A stretch of 64,000 nt of DNA from the NCBI RefSeq assembly GCF_027744825.2, contig NC_071334.1, forward strand, positions 70,779,437 to 70,843,436, written 5' to 3'. Under the pieces are notes generated by a model. That model ran no database searches. It was not told where the DNA came from and saw only the letters and a program-made list of their open reading frames with translations. Every line of letters begins with the position of its first letter. Within the stretch, counting starts at the first letter, position 1. The position numbers and the translations under genes were made by a program. This DNA is from Synchiropus splendidus. Taxonomy: Eukaryota; Chordata; Actinopteri; Syngnathiformes; Callionymidae. Positions 57,786 to 64,000 of the stretch are shown here, in pieces.

Positions 57786-60154
57786 GGGATGTGCTGTTGA
57801 ACCCGCCTGTTGAACCCGCCTGGTGAGGACATAGAGGAGATGACACACTGTCTGACAGATTATCTTAACTTCTGCATCGACGTGGTCTCCCCTGTCAAGA
57901 CTGTCCGCTACTACCCTAATAACAAGCCATGGGTCACGCGGGAAGTCAAGACTGTCCTCAACAAGAAGAAGACTGCCTTCCGGAGTAGAGATAAGGAGGC
58001 CATGAAGGCAGCTCAGCAGGAGGTGAAGCACTGTGTGAAGGAAGCTAAGGACAGCTATAGGAGGAAGGTGGAGCAGAAGCTGAGGGACAACAACATGAGG
58101 GAGGTCTGGCAAGGTGTGAGGACCATCACGGGTTTCAACACAAAGTCCAGAGCCGGCGGGGGGACAGTGGAGAGGGCAAACGAACTGAATGACTTCTTCA
58201 ACAGGTTCAATCAGCCCCTGCCCCCCCCACCCCCACCCTCACCACAGCCATCCCACCCTCCCCCCTTCACACAACAAAGCACAACAACACCCTCCTCCTC
58301 CCCCATATCAACACCATCGCCACCACACCTCACCACAGACCAGGTCAGAGGAGAGCTGAGGAAGCTCCGACCCAGGAAAGCTGCAGGCCCAGACAAAGTG
58401 TGTCCAAGACTACTGAAGACCTGCGCTGCAGAACTGGGGGAACCAGTACAACGGATCTTCAACCTCAGCCTCCAGACTGGGAGAGTGCCAACACTCTGGA
58501 AGACATCCCGCATTGTTCCAGTTCCGAAGAAGAACCGGCCCAGCGAGCTGAATGACTTCCGACCAGTGGCACTCACTTCACACCTGATGAAGACGCTGGA
58601 ACGGCTCTTCCTCAGCCTCCTCAGACCTCAGGTACAGCACGCCCAGGATCGCCTGCAGTTTGCATACCAGCCAGATGTTGCCGTGGAGGATGCCATCCTC
58701 TACCTACTCCATCGAGCCCACTCCCATCTGGACAAGGGAAGCGGCACAGTGAGGATTCTCTTCCTAGACTTCTCTAGTGCCTTTAACACCATCCAGCCTT
58801 CTCTGCTTCGGGACAAACTGGGCAGGATGGGAGTGGACCCCCACCTGGTGGACTGGATCTCCGACTACCTCACTGGCAGACCACAGTACGTCGGGCTGAA
58901 GGACATCACGTCTGACACTGTGGTCAGCAGCACAGGAGCCCCCCAGGGCACAGTGCTGGCCCCTGTTCTCTTCACCCTGTACACATCAGACTTCTGCTAC
59001 AACTCAGAGCTGTGTCACATTCAGAAGTACGCAGACGACACAGCCATTGTCGGGTGCATACGGGATGACAGGGAGGAGGAGTATCGGAGACTGGTCAGGG
59101 ACTTTGCTGCATGGTGCCGCACCAACCACCTACAGCTCAATACCTCTAAAACGAAGGAGCTGGTTATTGACTTCGGGAGGTCCAAACCAAGACCGCGACC
59201 AGTCCTGTTAGAGGGAGCTGAGGTGGAGACTGTGGACTGTTACAAGTACCTTGGGCTGTGGCTGGACAATAAACTGGACTGGACAACACACACCAGCCAC
59301 CTGTATAGGAAGACACAGAGCAGGATGTACTTCCTGAGGAGACCGCGGTCCTTCAACATCTGCAGTAAACTGCTGCAGATGTTCTACCAGTCTGTGGTTT
59401 CCAGCGTCCTTTTCTACACCGTGGTGTGCTGGGGGGGCAGCATATCCAAGAAGGACACTTCCAGACTGGACAAACTGATCAGGCGGGCCGGCTCTGTGGT
59501 CGGCATGAAGCTGGACTCTCTGGTGACCGTGGCAGAGTTGAGGACTCTGGACAAACTGCTGGATATTATGGACAACACCAGCCACCCTCTGCACACCGTC
59601 ATCAGCAACCAGAGGAGCTTGTTCAGTGAAAGGCTGCTGCTCCCCAAGTGTCGGACCAACAGACTTAAGAACTCCTTTGTACACCACGCCATCGTACTCT
59701 ACAACTCCTCACTTGGGGGGAGGAAGTAGTAGGGTACACCACGCTTTACCACATAGAAATGGACACCTGCTCTTACAATGTGCAATACCCATCTCAATGT
59801 GCAATAACCATCCCTACGGTGCAATAACCCTTTTTAACCTAGTTTAATTTTTAACTTTTTTATTTTTTATTTTATTTTATTTTATTTTATTTTATTTTAT
59901 TTTTTTTATTATATATATATATATATATTTTTTTTTCCTTAATCTTATTTTATTTTCAATTGTATTTTTACTTCCAGGTTATTAGTATTATTATTTTTAT
60001 TTCATTTGTATTTTCTTTCTTATTCTCTGTGTGATGCTCTTCCTAACTGCATGCCCTTTCTTGCCTCTATTGTTACTGGAAACGTAAATTTCCTGGAGGG
60101 AGTCATCCCAAAGGGATCAATAAAGTCAAGTCTAAGTCTAAGTCTCTAAGTCTA
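57786..60154 (+). mobile_element. L2/Maui-clade LINE, 5'-truncated, recently inserted
   Basis: The insert of about 2370 bp is flanked by a likely 7-bp target duplication, ACAGTCT (57779-57785 and 60155-60161). It holds one uninterrupted reverse-transcriptase frame, then a 3' untranslated region with an A/T-rich simple stretch (59850-59935). It closes with AATTTCCTGGAGGGAGTCAT, GGGATCAATAAAG and a short (TCTAAG)n tail, the characteristic end of L2-type LINEs. The 5' part, including the apurinic-type endonuclease, is missing, so this copy cannot move by itself. The intact frame implies a young insertion. It sits inside the inverted-repeat element and is therefore the younger of the two. Confidence 0.88.
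57810..59729 (+). CDS. LINE reverse transcriptase (partial ORF2, L2/Maui clade)
   Basis: Open frame of 639 codons without a stop or frameshift. It begins inside the linker between endonuclease and RT (first codon here TTG, so there is no true start; the frame continued upstream in the full element). Residues 1-90 are a basic linker, followed by a Pro-rich spacer near 136-175. RT motifs follow: LRKLRPRKAAGPD (about 185), RIVPVPKK and LNDFRPVALTS (about 230-255), block A FLDFSSAFNTI (about 316-326), block B GAPQGTVLAPVLFTLY, catalytic YADD (about 406), WCRTNHLQLNTSKTKE, and KYLGLWLDNKLDW. The C-terminus (LRTLDKLLDIM ... HPLHTVI ... RTNRLKNSFVHHAI) is typical of L2-related LINEs. It copies its own RNA at a nicked target in the nucleus; without the endonuclease domain this copy is presumed inactive. 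Family assignment is firm, clade less so. Confidence 0.9.
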   Translation: MNPPGEDIEEMTHCLTDYLNFCIDVVSPVKTVRYYPNNKPWVTREVKTVLNKKKTAFRSRDKEAMKAAQQEVKHCVKEAKDSYRRKVEQKLRDNNMREVWQGVRTITGFNTKSRAGGGTVERANELNDFFNRFNQPLPPPPPPSPQPSHPPPFTQQSTTTPSSSPISTPSPPHLTTDQVRGELRKLRPRKAAGPDKVCPRLLKTCAAELGEPVQRIFNLSLQTGRVPTLWKTSRIVPVPKKNRPSELNDFRPVALTSHLMKTLERLFLSLLRPQVQHAQDRLQFAYQPDVAVEDAILYLLHRAHSHLDKGSGTVRILFLDFSSAFNTIQPSLLRDKLGRMGVDPHLVDWISDYLTGRPQYVGLKDITSDTVVSSTGAPQGTVLAPVLFTLYTSDFCYNSELCHIQKYADDTAIVGCIRDDREEEYRRLVRDFAAWCRTNHLQLNTSKTKELVIDFGRSKPRPRPVLLEGAEVETVDCYKYLGLWLDNKLDWTTHTSHLYRKTQSRMYFLRRPRSFNICSKLLQMFYQSVVSSVLFYTVVCWGGSISKKDTSRLDKLIRRAGSVVGMKLDSLVTVAELRTLDKLLDIMDNTSHPLHTVISNQRSLFSERLLLPKCRTNRLKNSFVHHAIVLYNSSLGGRK

Positions 60155-60639
60155 ACAGTCTCCACAGTTGGCACTTAAACACCTCCAGATACATTTGTAT
60201 TCATTTACCAGGGAAACTATGCATCAATGAAGGAGTTTTCACTCCGACCACTTCCTCGTTAGCTGAAAGACGCGTCGTGATTGGCTGACACGTACGGAGC
60301 ATTGTTTTTATATTGCACAAAAATCCACAGCAGATAATGATGTACATCTGAAGGTATTTTTAGTCGTTTAGTCGTAAAAACAAAGCTCCGCGGGTGTCAG
60401 CCAATCACGATGCCTTGTTCCACAGACAGAGAAGAACGGACGTAAACTTGGCAAAAGATTCCATGACAGGCATGGTGTTTAGTGGAAATAAATGTTACGC
60501 ATGTGGTAGAAATCACCTTGAAATTCTTTATTTTAATTTCCTAAAACATAAAAAAAAAGATATGGTATATGCCGGATGTGACGTCATCACTCCACGGCAG
60601 GTAGGACACGTTTGGTACCTTTACCGTGACTTGGGCTCA

Positions 60640-61050
60640 TGCTGTTCTTTTCCTCGCTCTTCTCCTGTCTCGTCTGGTTGATGCAGGTGCAACACTCACG
60701 CCCGTCTCTGACGTCATGCGGCAGCGGCGGCGGGCGATCAGGATTTCCCGCTTCTGCAGCTGCGCGCTTGTTTGGCGCGCTTCTCTCTCTCTCTGCGCGC
60801 CAACTGGTGAAGTGTCGTGACTGTGCAGCCTGTGGAGACGGAAGCTGCGCGCCGTCGTCGCTGCCAGGTGGAGGACAAGCGTTTTTGGAGGGAGCCACGC
60901 GCTGCACCGGGCCGGGCTCGCGCCAAACCCGGGTCGCTGGATCAGTGAGGAGCGCACGAGTCAGTGTGTTGAAGAGCCAGCACACGTGACCGAGCGTGTT
61001 CCAGAGGAGCCGAGAGGCGGTCACGGCGGTGGACAGCGGCCGTGATGCGT
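60640..61050. promoter_or_regulatory. CpG island upstream of the septin gene
   Basis: About 400 bp rich in CpG and GCGC words (TTTGGCGCGCTTC, CTCTGCGCGCCAAC, GCGCGCCGTCGTC), starting just right of the inverted-repeat element. The GGCGCGC...GCGCGCC pair forms a small inverted repeat. It could be an upstream promoter of the septin gene or of an unseen transcript; no exon can be tied to it. Confidence 0.4.
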
Positions 61051-61054
61051 CGCT

Positions 61055-62570
61055 GGCAGCGCAACACTGACATCAAGTGGACGGGTCAGGTCAAAGCAAC
61101 GGTTACAGTTTTTAGCCAAACTGCTGCCGAAATCAACAAGCGACTCTGCTGTGTTCACCGCGACGAACGTGTCTCGTGACGTGAAGTCACGCTTCCATTC
61201 ATCACAACCCTCAGGACGTCCGTCACGTGACCTTCATCCTAATTCCTTGCTTTTTATTCCCTGGACATCTGTCAGGCGATGACATCACAGGTCCCTCATG
61301 AGTGCTCCTCATGGAACCGTCTGTCCTCCATCTCTTGGTTTCCCAATGAGAACTCCAGTGTCTTCCCACTCTGACTCCTGAGTCTCTGACCATCATGTGA
61401 CCTCTACTGACTGACTTCACTCCCTCTTATGCAAATCACTATATCATCAGCAAACATCATTGCCCTCTGTTTACATCTATTTTCTGCCAAGTGTGTCGGA
61501 AGTCATGGCTGAGAGAAGTGATGGATGTAGATGTGCCGGACCTGCTTGCTGCATGTAAGCGAGTGTAAACGAGGGCTCGGTGACCCGCCTGATGTCTGGG
61601 AGCGGGAGGTGTCGAGCTGCTGGATGGTCGCTCTCATCCAACCTCGCCTCTGAACGGTGTGACAATGGCGGCCTCAGATTGTTCGTTTCTGTCATCCACG
61701 CATCAGCCGGAGGTGAGCAGCTCCGAAGGTGAGCTCCTCCTCCTCCCCCTCTTCACTCTGGTCACCTCAACTTTCCGAAGAGACTCCTCACTGACAGGTG
61801 GATATTGGTGGGAATTAGTCACCAATCGATCGTCAAAGATCATTGCTCTTGTTTTTATTTGTTTTTGTTTTCGTACGACTGAGGTCAGGAACCGGAGGCC
61901 ATGAAGTCACCCGCTCTCCTGTTTGGGAACAGAAACAGACAGTGAGCTCGCCTGTGACTCCAGCGCCGACCGTCGCAAACATCCCTGGTTCCCATAGCAA
62001 CGGTCCCCTTGGCTCTCCATGACGACGGCAGAGAAACAGAGAGAAACTTTGAATTTTTGCTTTGTGTTTGCTGAGTCACTGATATTTTTTTTGCATCTGT
62101 GCTAGTCGTTGAGTCACTGAGTTGTTTAGAAACAGAGTCATCGAGTGAAGTTGCTGCTTCATTGAGTCTATGGGTCTACTAGGCTCCTGAGTCCCCTGGT
62201 TCCTTGGTTGTTGAATCACTAAGTTGTTTACATGCAGAGCCATTGAGTTGCTGAGTCATTGACTCGGTTTGCCTTTGAGCCACTAAGTTGTCGAGTCACT
62301 CAGTTGCTGAATTGTGCTCAGGATTTGTTGACTCAATATGTTGCTGAGTCAATGAGTCGTTCATCCACTGAGTCGCTACGTGACTTAGTTCCTGAGTTCT
62401 GGAGCCACTGGATCTTGGTGACTCATGGAGGACAGCAGGAGGCGGACAGAGCAGCGTCACTCTGGCGCGAGGATGTCTCAGTGAGAGAGGCAAAGTGGGT
62501 CGGACTCTGACGTCACAGGCGCTGTGGAAGAAGAGACCCAGATTCGGAAGTTACATTTCAGTAACTACTG
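61055..62570. other. Upstream region of the septin gene with degenerate GAGTCA repeat
   Basis: Mostly featureless. From about 62085 to 62410 GTTGCTGAGTCA/GAGTCACTGAGTTG-like words recur at irregular 15-25-bp spacing, a decayed relative in style of the array at 8983-9587. At 61665-61712 there is a possible alternative first coding exon, described under findings. Confidence 0.5.
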
Positions 62571-62899
62571 CTTCGCGTCTCAAACGGGGCTTCGGGCCAC
62601 GTCACCGTGATCTGACTGTGGAGTCACGTGATCGCTCAGCCCAAACTCGCTTCCAAACAAAGAGACGACGGGAGAGCGAGCGTCTGGCGCCTCCCCGCGG
62701 TGGCTCGGGGGAACTGCAGCGTCTCTGCTCCAGTCCGGATGCTGAGCTGCAGACGCAGATGAGCTTCGGAGGAATTCTGCTTCCTCACTCGCGCGCTCTC
62801 CTGCACGTCTAGCAGCCGGAGCCGGTTTGGACCGCATCCGGACCGCCTGCGCCTCCACCCGGACCGCCAGCTTCCTGTCCGAATCCATTTGGAGACACC
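62571..62899 (+). promoter_or_regulatory. CpG-rich promoter and 5' leader of the septin gene
   Basis: CpG-dense stretch (CGTCTGGCGCCTCCCCGCGG, CACTCGCGCGCTCTCCTGCA) running into the start codon at 62900. No TATA box is visible, as is usual for broadly expressed septin genes. An E-box-like TCACGTGATC lies at about 62625-62634. The transcription start cannot be fixed from sequence alone. Confidence 0.5.
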
Positions 62900-62948
62900 A
62901 TGACCGTTGCGAGCAGCGGCCGCTTCCGGAGCCGCGTCGCCCGTCCAG
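62900..62948 (+). CDS. septin5: Septin gene, coding exon 1
   Basis: ATG at 62900 in a good context (ACCATGA), followed by MTVASSGRFRSRVARP and the first base of the next codon. A GTGAGA donor follows at 62949. The short basic N-terminus matches in length and character the N-terminal end of vertebrate septin 5 (a short Lys/Arg-rich leader before PEDK). This region precedes the GTPase domain and, in this subgroup, contributes to membrane and partner specificity. Exit phase 1 fits the next exon exactly. The septin family assignment is very firm from exons 3 and 4; naming it septin 5 rather than septin 1, 2 or 4 rests on this N-terminus and is less sure. Confidence 0.75.
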
Positions 62949-63044
62949 GTGAGACCGTGCAGGTGGAAGCAGAACCTCGATCGGAACCACCGTAACCGCC
63001 TCTGCTCTCTGTCTCTCTCTGAAATGGCCTCGCGGAACCTCCAG

Positions 63045-63055
63045 ATGACAAGGAG
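63045..63055 (+). CDS. septin5: Septin gene, coding micro-exon 2 (11 nt)
   Basis: Between an acceptor (GGAACCTCCAG) and a donor (GAG then GTAAGA) lie 11 bases. With the last base of exon 1 they give Asp-Asp-Lys-Glu and leave in phase 0, which is the entry phase of exon 3. The resulting ARP-DDKE-EKDYVGF junction lines up with the PEDKQ-DIDKQYVGF type of N-terminus known for septin 5, supporting both the micro-exon and the subgroup. An alternative reading, in which the exon is a separate first exon starting at ATGGCCTCG (63024), would be out of frame with exon 3 and is rejected. Confidence 0.65.
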
Positions 63056-63602
63056 GTAAGAGGTTTCCAAAATAAAAGCCTCCGCTCCAGCTTCGTGTTC
63101 GGTTCCGCTCGGCGTCGCCCCGACTGTTAGTGTGTCCCGTTTTAGCCACAAACAAACAAAAGACAGCCACACCCACAGCAGGATTTGAGTGATCGGTGTG
63201 TGTGCGCGCGGGGCTGCTCGTGCGGACCGGTCTTTGGCTGATGGTTTGGCCGCTCCACATGTCGAGGGAGAAAACGTCTTAATAAGTGGGTGGGCCGCGT
63301 GTTTCGGGGTGAGGACAGGGAGAGACGAGCATGTGCGTGTGAGTGGGCCTCCACACAGTTGGTGTGAAAACGGAAGTGGCAGACGACTGCTCCTCGGCCC
63401 ACACATCCGTCTTCATCATCATCATCATCATCATCCTCTCCTCCGTGACGGCAGAGGTGCATGCTGGGAAGTGTCCTGACCTGCAGCCGCTTTCCACTCG
63501 AGCGTGTTTGAATGCCCCCCGCAGCAGGTGCATGATGGGAGAATCCCACTGACCCACTTGCGCGGCAGGATGTGTCTGGTGACGGCGCTGCTCTGCCCTC
63601 AG
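63056..63602 (+). other. Septin intron 2, with (CAT)n microsatellite
   Basis: 547-bp GT-AG intron (GTAAGAGG ... TGCCCTCAG). A (CAT)n run of about eight units lies at 63412-63436. The remainder shows no exon or element. Confidence 0.75.
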
Positions 63603-63693
63603 GAGAAGGACTACGTGGGCTTCGCCTCGCTGCCCAGTCAGCTGCACAGGAAGTCGGTGAAGAAGGGCTTCGACTTCACGCTCATGGTGGCCG
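63603..63693 (+). CDS. septin5: Septin gene, coding exon 3
   Basis: 91-nt exon (acceptor CTGCCCTCAG, donor GCCG|GTGGGT) encoding [20 protein letters not shown] and [10 protein letters not shown]. This is the highly conserved septin entry block: [17 protein letters not shown], containing the polybasic phosphoinositide-binding stretch (HRKSVKK), followed by the first beta strand of the GTPase fold (FDFTLMVA). Septins are GTP-binding proteins that assemble into hetero-oligomeric filaments at membranes. The septin 5 subgroup occupies the septin 2-type position in the hexamer or octamer and in mammals is enriched at synaptic vesicles. Phase 0 in, phase 1 out. Confidence 0.93.
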
Positions 63694-63759
63694 GTGGGTG
63701 GAGCAGTGAGCTCACAGGAGGTCCTGTCCTCACCACGTGTGTGTGTGTGTGTGTGGCAG
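63694..63759 (+). other. Septin intron 3, 66 bp, with (GT)9 next to the acceptor
   Basis: Very short GT-AG intron (GTGGGTGG ... GTGTGGCAG). The place of the polypyrimidine tract is taken by (GT)9 at 63737-63754, ending only five bases before the splice point. UG repeats in RNA are bound by TDP-43 and CELF-type proteins. Confidence 0.85.
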
Positions 63760-63846
63760 GAGAGTCGGGCCTGGGCAAGTCCACGCTGGTCAACAGCTTG
63801 TTCCTGACTGACCTCCATAAAGACAGGAAACTGCTCAACGCTGAAG
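63760..63846 (+). CDS. septin5: Septin gene, coding exon 4 (P-loop exon), gene continues beyond the window
   Basis: 87-nt exon entering in phase 1. With the last base of exon 3 it encodes [18 protein letters not shown], then [11 protein letters not shown], and leaves in phase 1 at a GTCAGA donor. GESGLGKST is the Walker A / G1 motif, which binds the GTP phosphates through its Lys-Ser pair; all residues are intact. [18 protein letters not shown] is the standard septin helix 1. Switch I, DTPGFGD (G3), AKAD (G4), the septin unique element and the C-terminal coiled coil lie beyond the right edge. Together exons 1-4 give about 80 residues of a protein that is usually about 370 long. Confidence 0.93.
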
Positions 63847-63856
63847 GTCAGACCCA

Positions 63857-63985
63857 CGCACACGCACGCACGCACGCACGCCTGTTTGTCTTCCTATCGG
63901 AGTGAGGACCTCTCATCACCCTTTCCCCAAAACACATGGCTCACCTGAAACCGGCCTCGAAAGCTGGAACCCAGTTAGAATCACC
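63857..63985 (-). repeat. (GT)n-associated dispersed repeat (inverted) in septin intron 4
   Basis: An (ACGC)n microsatellite (63857-63881) is followed by GGAGTGAGGACCTCTCATCA, CCCTTTCCCC, CACATGGCTCACCTGAA and GGAACCCAGTTAGAAT, the inverse of the consensus seen at 27255-27370 and 55990-56250. It is a neutral-looking intronic insertion. Confidence 0.75.
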
Positions 63986-64000
63986 CAGTTATTTTCAAGT

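Larger units (their letters stand above)
57504..60613. mobile_element. Long-inverted-repeat (foldback/DNA-transposon-like) element, split by a LINE
   Basis: The left arm 57504-57739 and right arm 60378-60613 are inverted repeats of about 236 bp. Matching landmarks, given as left strand and as the right-arm reverse complement: AAACGTGTCCCACCTGCCGC with AAACGTGTCCTACCTGCCGT; GGAGTGATGA; TTTCTACCACATGCG; TTTATTCCCACTAAACA with TTTATTTCCACTAAACA; TGTGGAACAAGGC; CGTGATTGGCTGACACC; GCGGAGCTTTGTTT. A third, partial copy (GTCGTGATTGGCTGACACGT, 60275-60310) lies inside in the same orientation as the left arm. No transposase is visible; without the LINE the element would be about 740 bp. The target duplication is unclear. 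Confidence 0.8.

Noticed and set aside
57402..58112. Minus-strand open frame of 236 codons opposite the LINE
   Set aside because: Antisense shadow crossing from the inverted-repeat arm into the LINE; no independent protein similarity.
63024..63055. Separate septin start at ATGGCCTCG
   Set aside because: Reading from this ATG through the GTAAGA donor would be out of frame with exon 3, whereas the DDKE frame fits both neighbours.

Overview
The window is nuclear DNA of a ray-finned (teleost) fish. The evidence is a split gene for a vertebrate septin with GT-AG introns, an L2/Maui-type LINE of a kind common in fish genomes, RTE-type LINE remnants, a fish-type (GT)n-associated dispersed repeat, CpG islands, and very many microsatellites and minisatellites. 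There is no bacterial or viral gene organisation. Almost all computed ORFs are chance or repeat-derived.

Two host genes can be supported, both partial. At the right end (62900-63846, + strand, running off the window) lie the first four coding exons of a septin, most like septin 5, ending just after the P-loop of the GTPase domain. On the minus strand four pieces fit one gene running leftward: a CpG-island 5' exon ending at 29805, a signal-peptide-like start exon at 10956-11049, and coding exons at 1540-1701 and 206-251. Splice phases agree across the three coding exons (1/1, 1/1). I do not recognise the product. Its introns, about 18.8 and 9.3 kb, hold most of the left half of the window.

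Layout: 1-1701, 3' exons of the minus-strand gene; 1702-10955, its intron with a long (CA)n, an RTE fragment, a 39-bp minisatellite and a 20-bp array full of TGAGTCA sites; 11050-29804, a second intron with a 30-bp minisatellite, a second 39-bp minisatellite in opposite orientation to the first, duplicated blocks, a small terminal-inverted-repeat element and a second RTE fragment; 29270-30230, CpG island; 30230-57500, repeat-rich DNA with no supported gene, including a 1.85-kb polypurine tract, two related GATGGAG-rich arrays, a 28-bp minisatellite and a foldback element; 57504-60613, a long-inverted-repeat element with a nearly intact, 5'-truncated L2 LINE inserted in it; 60640-62900, CpG-rich upstream region of the septin gene; 62900-64000, septin exons.

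The most notable structures are the nested LINE inside a foldback element, the phase-matched cryptic gene, the oppositely oriented pair of minisatellite-bearing repeats, the dense AP-1-like array, and a (GT)9 tract standing in for the polypyrimidine tract before the septin P-loop exon. I see no convincing new biological system; the novelty is mainly in repeat architecture and in the unrecognised gene.
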